Below, piece after piece: positions 47,978-58,499 of a stretch of DNA of 64,000 bases. The DNA comes from Glandiceps talaboti (taxonomy: Eukaryota; Hemichordata; Enteropneusta; Spengelidae), in NCBI RefSeq assembly GCF_964340395.1, contig NC_135563.1, forward strand, positions 7,693,655 to 7,757,654, in the 5' to 3' direction. Under the pieces are notes generated by a model. The model did not search any database. It worked only from the letters and a program-made list of their open reading frames with translations, and had not been told where the DNA came from. The stretch's first letter is position 1, and every line of letters starts with the position of its first letter. A program made the translations under genes and the position numbers.

Positions 47978-49116
47978 TTTTTTGGAAAAGCATATCGGGC
48001 ACCATTTCTATCACAAAATCTGGCCACATGGCCTATCTCCCCGCAATTGTAACACCCACGATCAGGATTTGCATAACAATTAGGACTTGAATGCCCTGGC
48101 TTATTACAAAATTTACAAATCTGCTTAGCCGTATTAACTTGTCGACCGCCATAACGTGGAGTTACTACTGGCGGTCTATTTACGTTAGAATAATTATAGC
48201 TCTGGCCTACCCGTGACCGTGGTCCAGCGTTTGCGTAGGGTTCTTGTCGTATTTGAACAGGCGCTGCTGGTACAGGGAGGGGCGTCACCGCCGCTGCTGA
48301 TAGCTTCTCATGTAGAACTTCATTCTGTTTTAGCAAAGAGTCGAAGGCTTGTTGTAAAACCTCTGTAGACGTGTCGGAAGTACGACCAGTTTTCAGTACT
48401 TTGACATCATCGTCGAACCGTTCCACCACTTCGGCTGTTCGGGCGAAAGCCACGGCCTCCTGGAAATTGACCGGATCTCTGTTGACTACCGTACTACGTA
48501 TAGACGGTATTAACCCCTGTAAAAATAAACTAAAAAGCTCGTTATCATTTCTGTTATAACGATAGCACATATCCCTTAAACGTGAGGCATATTTTTCGAT
48601 TGTTTCTTTGTCCATTTGCTTAATTGTTCTTAGCTCTTGATCTATACGCCACTGTGGTGCTCTGTTCTGGAATCGTCCGATGAAAGCTGCACGCATGTTC
48701 TCCCAGTTGTTCGCCAGGTCGTCAGGCAAGGACGTGTACCATCTCTCCGCTTCACCAGACATAAGCAGACTAAAAATATTCAGACGTTGAATATTGTCAA
48801 ACTGCTTAAGGACGACATATGCATCAAATTTACGCAACCATCTGGTTGGTATTTCATCTTCCTTCCCATAAAATTGAGGTGGTATGATATCGTTACCCAC
48901 CGTCAAATTCTGCATTCTGTTGACAATGCGTTGTAGCTCTTGGTGAACCAGCCGTGCGTCTTGCCGCTGGCCTTGGTTGACCTCTGCTCCATTGTTTTCT
49001 GGCTGTGGAGCTTCTTGCTGGATATTTGGGTCTGCTTCTGCCATTACTGTAGGTGGCCGTTGACAAGGATGTAAATGTCGTTTTCTTCTCAGTCTTCTAC
49101 CAGAACGTAATAACAT
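47971..49116 (-). CDS. gag: Gag with two CCHC zinc knuckles
   Basis: ATG at 49116, 381 aa, stop TAA 47973-47971. The central part has the retrotransposon Gag capsid pattern (WLRKFDAYVVLKQFD, AERWYTSLPDDLANNW, QWRIDQELRTIKQ, ETIEKYASRLRDMCYRY). The C-terminus has CKFCNKPGHSSPNC (about 334-347) and CYNCGEIGHVARFC (about 355-368), both CX2CX4HX4C nucleic-acid-binding knuckles. Only 28 nt separate the start from the LTR. Confidence 0.97.
   Translation of the reverse strand: MLLRSGRRLRRKRHLHPCQRPPTVMAEADPNIQQEAPQPENNGAEVNQGQRQDARLVHQELQRIVNRMQNLTVGNDIIPPQFYGKEDEIPTRWLRKFDAYVVLKQFDNIQRLNIFSLLMSGEAERWYTSLPDDLANNWENMRAAFIGRFQNRAPQWRIDQELRTIKQMDKETIEKYASRLRDMCYRYNRNDNELFSLFLQGLIPSIRSTVVNRDPVNFQEAVAFARTAEVVERFDDDVKVLKTGRTSDTSTEVLQQAFDSLLKQNEVLHEKLSAAAVTPLPVPAAPVQIRQEPYANAGPRSRVGQSYNYSNVNRPPVVTPRYGGRQVNTAKQICKFCNKPGHSSPNCYANPDRGCYNCGEIGHVARFCDRNGARYAFPKNG
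47977..47983 (-). promoter_or_regulatory. -1 ribosomal frameshift heptamer A AAA AAC
   Basis: In the gag frame the codons CCA AAA AAC GGG TAA contain the canonical slippery heptamer A-AAA-AAC two codons before the stop. Slipping -1 enters the open pol frame, which lacks an ATG of its own nearby. Confidence 0.85.
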
Positions 49117-49125
49117 TAAGTGGAC

Positions 49126-49144
49126 CTGTTGGATTTTCCACCAG
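49126..49144 (-). promoter_or_regulatory. putative primer binding site
   Basis: One base after the 5' LTR the element strand reads TGGTGGAAAATCCAACAG. It starts TGG as expected for pairing with a tRNA CCA end. I cannot assign the tRNA. Confidence 0.55.
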
Positions 49145-49602
49145 TGTTGAGAGTCGTAGAGTTGAACGGTATAAGTATGGATAGTTCAGACGTTACACTC
49201 TAGCACTCACACTCTCATACTCTCGTACGGGATCGTTCAGGTCCAAGTCGGGAATTAGTCACGACTGAGAAGATATTTCGGCTTGCCAGAATCACCTACC
49301 CGAGAGCTCGTCTCTCAGGCTCGTGAGCTCCTCTCCTGATTCTGGATGTTTTATTCTCATCTAAAGTATACTTCGAATACCATGGAATTTACACAACGAC
49401 TATATAAATAGCAAGTCACACCCTAAGATCATGGCATCATAAAAGTTATTATGTACTTTTCTCTAACCAATCATGTGTATTTCAGTTACATCATGTTTGC
49501 CCAGATTCGTCATCGCCAGTCTACATCTGACCTATGGCCTACAATGCCGAAAAGTAGAATTTATTCCCATAATTCCGAAATACGATATTTTGGATCGTAA
49601 CA
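49145..49602 (-). repeat. 5' LTR
   Basis: 458 bp, one difference from the other LTR. On the element strand a TATA-like TATTTATATA (49410-49401) is followed by AATAAA (49355-49350), giving a plausible promoter and polyadenylation signal about 50 nt apart. Confidence 0.97.
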
Positions 49603-49606
49603 GTAC

Positions 49607-50480
49607 ACTACATGACACATTGTAAACTAACAGTGGAAATCAACTTCAGCGTCCATACATAACATGTGGAGAGATTTCTTTACAAATAGATGTGGGCTTT
49701 GTGAAAAAGGTCTCTCATTGGACTGTAACCTGTACTTGGAAAAACTTAGCCAGCAGAGTTTTCTCTTTTAATCTTAATTCTGGGCAGAAGTGGCATCCCC
49801 CATAATAGCTAGTGGGGAGGGTGGCAATTTTTTGAAAAAAAGGACATGTAGGAGGCCATTTATTGGCATAAAGTTTCAAACCATACATATTATCGGAAGC
49901 CTTAGAGTACTTGAAAATTGTCTTCAGTTCCCAAATTGAACTCCCAATACATTATAAATCTGCAAGGATATATTACCTACACTTTAACTTATACAGATAT
50001 ATTTTGGCAGACACACACATTTGCCTGGCTATTGACTGCCTCATAATTAAATGTATGGTAGGTAAATGTAGTGAACAGTTTTGCAAAGTACAAGGTAAAC
50101 GACTGCTCCCGAGGTTTGAATGTTCAAAAAAATCTCCAGAGAGATATATATAGCGAGAGAAGGAGACATATATATATAGAGAGACAGACAGACAGACAGA
50201 CAGAGGAAGTCATGCACTTACACAAATGCATTTGCATGGCTGTCACCCAACTCAGCACTGAATATAGGCTGTAGACTGACATAATTGCGGCGAAGCCGCG
50301 AGAATTTTCTAAAATTTACATATTTCGGGGCCCCCTTTCAGACCATCAGAATTTTCATGCCCCCCCTCGAACCCTCAATTTTTTCATGCCCCCCCAACTT
50401 GATTTCTCTCCAGCCCTCACCCCCCTGTCGTAAACTCTGACTCGTCTTACTGATAAAAAATAATAATAGTCATGCATGTC
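49607..50480. other. unassigned DNA right of the Ty3 element
   Basis: No gene seen. It includes a (ACAG)n/(GAGA) run at about 50140-50205 and C-tracts at 50330-50395 (GGGGCCCCC and CATGCCCCCC repeats). Its right edge belongs to the decayed LINE below. Confidence 0.5.
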
Positions 50481-50481
50481 C

Positions 50482-50719
50482 GTTAGGTCCCAATCTGATT
50501 AAAATCCGATGTAGATGTCGGCTAATCGTGCATTGCTATCTTACCATCGTTATTTAGCTTGAATTGACCTTCGTAGTACATGTTTACGTTTTTAGCCTGA
50601 TCGGCTAAAAAATGTAAACATGTACCGAGAAGGTCAATTCAGGCAAAATAACGAAGGTAAAATAGCAATGAACGATTAGCCGACATCTACATCGGATTTT
50701 AATCAGATTGGTTAGGTCC
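50482..50719. mobile_element. 220-bp palindromic element with 9-bp target duplication, nested in a LINE
   Basis: 50491-50710 folds on itself (ends CAATCTGATTAAAATCCGAT and the inverse, arms about 105 bp) between exact GTTAGGTCC repeats at 50482-50490 and 50711-50719. Its ends differ from the 33725 element. It interrupts a LINE endonuclease frame just after TWHGPN. Confidence 0.88.
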
Positions 50720-51310
50720 ATGCCAAGTGTACATGTAATTGTTGTCATTTTCATGGTGTTGTCTCCAACAGACTGTCAGATTGTATCTTTTGAGAAGTCG
50801 TGGCAGATTGTGTGTGAGATTCATGTTGACAATGTCGGACGATATTTGTTTGTTATATACAGTTAAAATCTCCACCAAGAACAATTTGATACGGGGAGGA
50901 TTGTAAAGAGTGAAGCAGTCTTTTTAAGTGATTAATTAAAGGCAACAAGACGACCCTGACCATCATTGGTGCATACATATTTGTGAAGTGATAATTGAAA
51001 TCATTAAAGTTTGCGTAAACGTGGAGAAAACGTCCAGGAATGGGGTCTGCCTTACGCAGAATATCAACCTTTGCTTTTTACAGGGAACGTGACATGATTG
51101 CAACTCCACCTGACTGAGAAGTAAGATGTGAGAACTAAATGTTCACACGCCATAATTTTCGCCATATCGCTTCGTCACGTTCCAGAGAGTGGGTTTCTTG
51201 TAGAAAGACACTGTTACAGTCATACCCAGTTTTTAGATTTTCCCAGAATGATAAAGCGTTTTAGAGCACCTCTTTAACCACGGGTCACTGACTGTATTAC
51301 TAATGAGAAT
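50720..51310 (-). pseudogene. decayed Tx1/L1-like LINE endonuclease fragment
   Basis: In changing minus frames: VFLQETHSLERDEAIW, SGGVAIM, HFTNMYAPMM, IVLGGDFNCI and LPRLLKRYNLTVCWR ... YTWHGPN. These are the ordered motifs of an apurinic-like endonuclease of L1/Tx1 LINEs. Several stops and frameshifts, no RT. The mobile palindrome at 50491 was inserted into it. Confidence 0.8.
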
Positions 51311-52231
51311 TGCGAGACGAGTCATAAGAAACAGGAGTAAAAAACACAGTTTGGTGCAATATCCCATGAAAGATTGAGAGTTTATGGGTTGAGACATTAG
51401 AAATTAGACTTCTACTTTTCATATCGTTTGTTTCAGTGATTTACTTGGGGATGATGATTGGCAGAGCGTGCACAAGTTGATCAAAGTCCGGGCAGAAAAT
51501 TCTACATCTTTTAACATGGTTTTTATATCCTTTAATAATGTTGTTGAGAAAGACATACATTTGTTTCTTGTGATGGAATGTCGTCACAATGAGAGAGCGC
51601 GACAAGGTTCTGCTCAGCATTGTTGCTTTGGTCTGAGCCGAAACGAGTTCCTCATCACCTGTATGCATTTATTTCATTTGTGTGTTGTAGGACATTCATT
51701 ATCTACCAAACTGTCGTCGTCGTCGTCGTCGTTGTCGTCGTCTTTTGTTTTGTGTCTGTGGTGCTCAGTTTGTTCAGTTTCGCTTTTGTATGGAGTTTTG
51801 TGTGAGTCGTACGTCCGTAAACTGAACCACTCCTTAGCTCCTAGGGACTTATGTTTCGGGTTGATCGATAGCATTTTCATATTCGATAACATCTTCATAT
51901 TCGCGTTCCGAGTACTCTCCAAGTGTTTCAGAGAGGAGTGCATCAGAAATAAAAGGTGGAACTTGGATATGATAACTTGTGTAGCTGGTTGAACCATTGG
52001 GCTTGGTTGTTATACCTTTTAGCTGTCAAAATGTTAACCCAGTGTTTGACATGTACAGGATTAGCAGTCCTCTACCGGAGCTAATATTAAAGTTCATGTA
52101 GCGTGTGATAACCAACTCCTTGTTAGTCTATCTGCTAGACCTCGGATGTTCTTCCGATAGAATACGACACACGACCGAACATTGCTATCGCCTTGTTGTT
52201 TATCTTCCCACCGGTGTCTATTGTATACTTG
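51311..52231. other. region upstream of the LINE fragment, unrecognised
   Basis: Overlapping ORFs on both strands (for example 51468-51992 plus; 51441-51668 and 51674-51997 minus). The minus ones could be remains of the LINE ORF1, but I see no diagnostic motif. A (GTC)n-like run at about 51711-51740 encodes poly-Asp on the minus strand. Confidence 0.4.
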
Positions 52232-53332
52232 TGATATGACCACAGGGATAGGGTCAAATAATCAATTTCGTTCACGCGATTTTCCGGATTTCTAATATTA
52301 TTTTCTGTATATTTCAAATAAAGTTTTAAATACTGTTTCCTCTCACTGTTTTTTTTTTATATTTCCTACCTGATATCACTGTCTTATCTGAGTTTATCAG
52401 CTTTGCATTAATTAGTAGCTTGCTAATTCAAGAACAAACTCACTAGTTATTTACCCACATTAACGCATTGTATACGCATTATGCCGTGAGTGTAAACATC
52501 CACTGATCCGACTAATGGAGGTAACACGGAAAAGGGAAGCAACTCCAAAGGGACGTGTTCAGACATGGTTCAGAGGACATCCCTAAATCACCCTGCCACT
52601 TAATCTATTCATTAATTCACAAAACAACAGGAAATAAACACACGGTAAAATTGTGCAAAGCCAAAATTGTCTATCGTGTAGACCAAAATCAGTCATAGAG
52701 GGATTATGCCTAATATCACAGCACAGTTGGCATTTTAAACATGAAACAAAGTCGTGACATGCTTTTTGGCAGGGGTGAAAATCAAAAATGTTTATCTCAT
52801 AGACAAAGCAATGTAACCGTTCTATTCGATTGATGTAAAAAGCCGATCGCGATGTAGTCCAAGAAATGCTTTTGAAGTGCGATTGCGATTAAAAACCAAA
52901 AATCTCTAATAGGCTGTGTTTACAACATGCATGATACGATTGAAAACCAAAAATGTCGATCTTGTAAACCAAAAATGTAACCGTGCAGCACGATCGACAT
53001 TTTCGAAAATAGAACGTCGTGTCACGTCGGATCAGTAGATGTTTACATTTACTGCACAGTGTGTTAATTGGGCAATTAGAACGTAAGTTTGTTCTAGTAT
53101 TAGTAATCTGCTAATTAATGCAAAGTTAGAAAACTCTGATGAAACAGTGGTAACAGTCGGAAAATAGTGGTGGTGGTGGTGGTGGTGGTGGTGGTGGTGG
53201 TGGTGGTGGTGGTGGTGAGAGGAAACAATATTTAAAACTTTACTTGAAATGTAGATAAAATAATAGAAAATTAAATCCGGAAAATCGCGAGAACAAAATT
53301 GATTATTTGTCCTTTACCCCATGATATGACCA
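52232..53332. mobile_element. 1.1-kb foldback element with 11-bp target duplication
   Basis: 52243-53321 has inverted arms of about 280 bp (52243-52520, and 53030-53321 lengthened by a (GGT)n run) that share CGATTTTCCGGATTT and TTTGCATTAATTAG. Exact TGATATGACCA repeats lie at both edges (52232-52242, 53322-53332). The centre of about 500 bp has no transposase ORF. Fits a non-autonomous Mutator-like element. Confidence 0.82.
53168..53217. repeat. (GGT)n microsatellite
   Basis: About 16 GGT units inside the right arm of the foldback element, absent from the left arm, so it expanded after insertion. Confidence 0.92.
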
Positions 53333-53379
53333 AACAAACGGAAAACAGGAACTTCTCTTTAGGCTGCTTTCACAAAAAC

Positions 53380-53520
53380 TTGTTGGGGGGGGGGAGAGAT
53401 TTTAGGGGGGGGGCGACTTGAAAATATATGGATAGTGTGTGTGTATGGGGGGAGGGGGGGTACCTGAAAAAATGTTATGGGTTGTAGGGGGTGGGTACCT
53501 GAAAATAAATTGACATCATG
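53380..53520. repeat. G-tract repeats
   Basis: Several G7-G9 runs with GGGTACCTGAAAA spacing. Potential G-quadruplex on the plus strand. Related GGGGTA...TGAAA runs occur at 58995-59080. Confidence 0.7.
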
Positions 53521-53790
53521 ACTTTTCCAACATGGGAAAATAAGCTTTTAAAATGTGGGTTTTTTTAATAATTTTTATTCCCTGTGCTCAAGGGTCAAAA
53601 GAAAAAGAACAAGAAAATACAAAACATACAGAAAATGACAAAAACAGGACAAAGAAGAAAAGAATGTACATAGCTTTGAAAACATCAATCTGTTATAATG
53701 ATAATAATAAATAATAATAAAAAATCTCAATATTGTTCCATTTAATTCTAAATTTGTGCATTGGATTGATATTCATACTTATTTGTTTTT

Positions 53791-54883
53791 CTAACTGATA
53801 ATGAAATTTAATCCAGTATTTAAATGAGTCAAAAGTTTATGAAATCTACTTGCATAGGTCACCTTTTTAACTAAAGTAAGACATAGATTTATCAATGGGT
53901 CTGACCCAAATCCCAAGATGATGTTCTTGTAGTTGAGTTCTAAATCAGTATTGAAGTATGTTGTATACCATGTATTAAAGTCTTTCCAGATATTACTGAC
54001 GTGTGTACAATCCCAAAACAAATGCTCCAAAGTTTCACAAAAAGTATTACAGAAGGAACACAATTCACTATCAATAAGTTTCATCTTGTATAATCTAGTA
54101 TTTGTCATTAAGCAGTTGAGATTAATTTTAAATTGAAATACTCTTGTATGCACATCATAGGAAGACTTAAATGGCATTATATATATTACTCCATTCACCA
54201 TCTTTTATCTAAAGCGCTTCACTATAATAATGTTCAGAATATATATACAACGAGAAGTCATATTGCTAATTTCAATATCCCCACCTTCTTCACAAAGGGT
54301 GAAACCTTTCAATTTACAAGAGTGTGTCTCAAAACCTTGTTTAATGATATGTTTCCATACAACTGGAATAGCTGATAAAAGGCTTCTCCATTGTAAAAAA
54401 ATACCTGTTAGAAAGTCCTCTCAGGATAAATACATTGAAAGGAATAATTGTACCATCTGTATTAAAGAGATCGCTCACCATACAAATATTACAATCAAAA
54501 AAGTACTTATAAAAACATGGCTTATTATCTATATGAATGTGGCGATTATTCCAAATACATTGCTGTAGGGGACTTACAATATCAGGGTTAATGAAGTTAA
54601 AATAACACATTAACATATCTTTATAGAATCTAGGAACGTTCTTTGCCTTATTTATAAACTTTTGATCAGCATTGCAATGAAAGATTACCTCACCTCCACC
54701 ATATGGAGACATGAAAACATCAAAAATTACTTTCCAAGGTGAGGAAGAAGTACTGTTGTACATATTAACCCATTTAATCTTTTGAGCGTCGAACATGGAT
54801 TTCACATCAACGATTTTTAAACCACCTTTGTCCAAATCACCAATGATCGTACTCTTTTTGATAAAGCCTTTACCATTTTCCAT
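53791..54883 (-). pseudogene. LINE ORF2 C-terminal region with zf-RVT
   Basis: Post-RT region: KGGLKIVDVKSMFDAQKIKW (G-G-L motif), then after frame changes LIDSELCSFCNTFCETLEHL and FWDC, the zinc-finger-like C-terminus of L1/Tx1 reverse transcriptase ORFs. Broken at about 54884 and 54341-54202. Confidence 0.85.
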
Positions 54884-54910
54884 AAGAAACTAAAAATCAC
54901 CTTATTAATT

Positions 54911-55540
54911 TTAGTCAGGACCAAAATTCATACTTTCAAGGGCTTTAAATATAAAATTCCATTCCAATGAATCAAATGCTTTTTCAAAGTCGAAGAAAAG
55001 TAATAAATCAGGAATATTCTTATTTTTAGTATAATCCATAATGTCTTGTATTGTGCGGACTGATTCCCCTATATATCTACCTTTGACAAAACCGCTTTGA
55101 TCTGTATGAATCAATTTCCCTATGACACTGTCAATACGCATATAGTCTACATTTAACAAAGAAATTGGCCCCCAATTCATTAAATTACACCTGTCTTTAC
55201 CCTCTTTCTCAATCAAGGTAATAACAGCTTGTCTTTGAGAGGTTGACATTTTCCCTCTATGTAAACCTATATTTAATACATGAACTAAAATAGAGCCAAT
55301 TTTGCCCCAAAATTGCACATACCATTCACAAGATAGACCATCATTACCAGGGCTTCTATTCTTTGACATTTTACTTAGTGCATTAAAACATTCACCCAAT
55401 GAAAGATTGCCTTCACAATGTTTTGAATCCGCTTCAACAAGCTTTGGAATGTCATTACAGTACGAAAGAATATCACTGTCAGACACATCTGCTAAAGTCT
55501 TAGATTTATACAGATTGTTGTAATATTCACATTGTGCCTT
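54911..55540 (-). pseudogene. LINE reverse transcriptase, N-terminal part
   Basis: Encodes SKMSKNRSPGNDGLSCEWY, QAVITLIEKEGKD, GQSGFVKGRYIGES-like (actual TDQSGFVKGRYIGES) and the motif-A aspartate in FFDFEKAFDSLEW. It stops after ESMNFGPD. Everything from motif B through the Y-x-D-D box is missing before the downstream GGL region, so the enzyme is dead. Confidence 0.9.
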
Positions 55541-56698
55541 TTAAATAGAATCACTGTCCACAAGTTCTGTACCGTTGTCTAAAATTAATTTCTTGCATTG
55601 TTTTTTACGATAATTTCTCTTTTCTAAGCCTAAGAAATATTTATTACTTTTTTCCCCCTTTTCTGCCCACCGAGTCCTTGAACGCACAATTATTCCATCA
55701 ACCATTTTAGAGAGTAATTCTTCCATCTCATGCTTGACTAAATTAATGTCGTTCAATAAAACATCAGACGGTTTATTTGCCAGAGATTTTTCTAGTGAGT
55801 TAAGCCTCTTAGACAACTCTCTGAATTTATCTTTTCTATGGGAACATTTCTTTTTGGCATACTTTATAGTTTCATCTCGGACTTTGTATTTAATCCATTC
55901 CCACTTTACCTGTGGGTCATTAATAGAGTCGTCACTTGACCAAAAACTCAAGAGCTCATTCATAATTTCAACATACTTTTCGTCCTTAAGATATGAATTG
56001 TTAAATTTCCAATGGCCTCGGCCACGAATGGGATCTTTCTGTATTTGAATATGTAAGACTATAGCAGAGTGGTCTGCGAGGATGCTGGGAATTATGGTAG
56101 CCTGGGTAACATATTCCAGTAAACTGTTACTAACAAGAAAATAATCTAGTCTGCACTGAATAAGTGGGTTTGGCTGACGCCAGGTGAATCTAAGTGTTTC
56201 AGGATGTAGATATCTCCATATATCAATTAAGTCAAGAGTATCAATAACGTCAGAGATTTTCTCAATTACAGCAACCTTAACGTTTTGATGACCACCCTTC
56301 TTATCAAGCGTGCCGTTAAAAATACAATTGAAATCACCGCCAATGAGGATTCTCTCACTGGTTTCAAAATAATTGTCGACCAACAAATTTTTGAGGCCCT
56401 TATAAAATTCAATTTGATTTTTTTCATAATTGGAAGAATAGACATTGACTAACGTGAAACTCAGTTCGTCTTTGAGGAAATTAATAATCAGTGTTCTCCC
56501 TTCATTATCTCTAAAAGTGTCAGTTACTTCAATATCGCTTCCATTCCTGAAAATAATTGCAACCCCTTTACTGTTGTTTGTACCATGCGAGAACAAAATC
56601 TTCCCACCCCATTCATGCTGCCACTGTAACTCAAATTGTTCAGTACTATGAGTCTCTTGTAACAGAATTATATCAGCCTTGATTTTTCTACACCAGGT
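55541..56698 (-). pseudogene. LINE endonuclease domain, 5' truncated
   Basis: Reads CRKIKADIILLQETHS, GGKILFSHGTNNSKGVAII, LVNVYSSNYEKN, LIGGDFNCIFNGTLD, DLIDIWRYLHP, RLDYFLVSN and ILADHSAIVLHI: catalytic E, D/N and the terminal S-D-H-type motif of AP-like endonucleases. Ends at a TAA; the same frame continues into the RT. Confidence 0.92.
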
Positions 56699-56735
56699 GA
56701 AAATAAGCTTTTAAAAATGTTGGTCTTCCTTGATC

Positions 56736-56840
<105 letters not shown>

Positions 56841-57762
56841 ACCAACAGCAATAACAAAAACAAAAACAACAACATCAACAGCAGCAGCAGCTACAAACAA
56901 CAGTTAGTGAAATGAAAAATAAAGACAGTCAAATTCTAATTCTCTTTTAATAAACTGTTAATGTAATGATTAATTGAAATTGGCGAATTGAGTGGTACAG
57001 ATAGTTTTTTGTCTGAAAATACCAGTGTCTTTCATGTACACTACTATCTACTGAAATTTGGTTCATTTAATGTGGGAAATTACCTTTACACTGTACTGAA
57101 AATATTCTTTGTGACATGACTGTGTTTTGGTTTGTGGTTATCACAATGATATATAACTTTTTCATGTAAATTCTTACTAGTATTAAATGACAGACAAATA
57201 TGACAGACAACATTTTACATTTGCAGCTCTTTGAAGTTAAAAAAAAAAGAGTTGGAAAAGGGTCATCTCAGCCTGCCATCAAAATGTAAAAGATGCACCT
57301 GCGCTAAAACATACTTGACAAGTATCACAAACTACTGTGCAAGGTATTTTTTCATCCTATAGATATGACTTTTAATAACACATTCTAAATATTTCCTAAG
57401 ATTAGCATATTGGCAACGTCTGCTACATGTGAAACAGAAGACAATATCTCGCAAGCTGAGTTAACAGAGAAAAAGTAAAATAAGTTTTTTGCACATACCT
57501 TTCAACTGTGCATGAATATACTATTACTTGTAAATATAAAGATAAATAAATAAACTTTGACATAACCCTCAATATAAAGTTACCCTAAAGATATATGGCA
57601 GGAATGAGGTAGTGAACTGAAACAATATGAGCAAATACTCCAATATAGTCTCAATAAACATTTTCATAAAGTAGTGTTTGCACAAACTGTGGAATTTTTT
57701 GGGAATGCTTAAAAGATATCTCTGTAAAACATATCTGAATATATAAATATTTGAAGCAGCAC

Positions 57763-57765
<3 letters not shown>
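56841..57765. other. intergenic, nothing recognised
   Basis: AT-rich sequence without gene-like features. Confidence 0.5.

Positions 57766-57843
<78 letters not shown>
57766..57843. repeat. (AAT)n microsatellite
   Basis: About 26 AAT units. Confidence 0.95.
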
Positions 57844-57844
<1 letters not shown>

Positions 57845-58027
57845 ACAAACATACTCATTTAAAAAATTAACAAATAAATTATCTTTTCATGCCAATATTG
57901 CACTAGGCATTGTCAGTCATAAATCATCATCAACATCATTCAAATCATCATTATCCAAATCGTCATCTTCTTCCTCCTCTTCTAAAACATTACAAAGGAA
58001 AGACTGATATGCCACTTGATCTACTTG

Positions 58028-58103
58028 ATTTTTGTTTGAAAGGGTTCTCCTTCTTCTCCCTTTTCTTCTTCTTCATCATCACCATCTTCATAGTCTTCAT
58101 CAT

Positions 58104-58163
<60 letters not shown>

Positions 58164-58212
58164 ATTTTTTTTCATCATCATCATCTTCATATTTTTCTTC
58201 TTCTTTTTCTTC

Positions 58213-58263
<51 letters not shown>

Positions 58264-58402
58264 TTTTTTAGCACTCCCTTCACCTACGCTATCTTTTAAT
58301 GGTATACCATCATCACCACGGTCACAACCATGGGAATCATTTTCATCATCTGTGGTGTTATCATCATCTTTCTTTCTTATCCTCTCTCTTTCAATCAGAA
58401 GG
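58028..58402 (-). other. possible acidic exon containing a (GAT)n tract
   Basis: One minus frame is open for about 125 codons from a possible acceptor (TAGTTTTTAG at about 58403) to TAG at about 58028: LLIERERIRKKDDDN, DSHGCDRGDDGIPLKDSV, long Asp/Glu runs, GEEGEPFQTKIK. The non-repeat flanks also stay open and acidic, as in real acidic tails, but there is no homology and no other exon. It may be only an ATC microsatellite. Confidence 0.25.
58117..58263. repeat. (ATC)n microsatellite, two runs
   Basis: ATC/CAT runs at 58118-58160 and 58213-58262 separated by TTC-rich sequence. Confidence 0.95.
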
Positions 58403-58499
58403 GCTAAAAACTATTCAAACTGTATTTTGGCTTCCTATTCTGTTAGATGAAATGTGGCTGGCATTTTTGAGTCATACATTTATTTTCTTTTGACATTAT

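Larger units (their letters stand above)
41431..49602 (-). mobile_element. full-length Ty3/gypsy chromodomain retrotransposon with third ORF
   Basis: 8,172 bp, minus strand, flanked by GTAC (41427-41430 and 49603-49606). Order 5' to 3': LTR, short leader, gag (49116-47971), -1 frameshift, pol (to 43652), third ORF (to 42608), polypurine tract, LTR. LTRs of 458 bp begin TGTTACGATCC and end in ..CAACA. All core domains and motifs are intact and the LTRs differ at one base, so the insertion is recent and possibly still competent. A chromodomain places pol in the chromovirus-like group; a third ORF is unusual for that group. Confidence 0.97.
53536..56720 (-). mobile_element. 5'-truncated, internally deleted Tx1/L1-like LINE with target duplication
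   Basis: Body about 53557-56698, minus strand. It is bracketed by GAAAATAAGCTTTTAAAATG at 53536 and the same with one extra A at 56699-56720, a 21-22 bp duplication typical of LINE insertion. The 3' end has a short A-tail (T run at 53560-53567 on plus). It starts inside the endonuclease, carries an in-frame TAA at 55543-55541 and lacks the RT core. Confidence 0.88.

Noticed and set aside
49126-49144. Assignment of the retrotransposon primer tRNA
   Set aside because: TGGTGGAAAATCCAACAG starts correctly but I could not match it confidently to any tRNA 3' end without a search.
51468-51992. 174-codon plus-strand ORF
   Set aside because: Overlaps minus ORFs, contains a Ser run from a triplet repeat and no recognisable domain. 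Not called as a gene.
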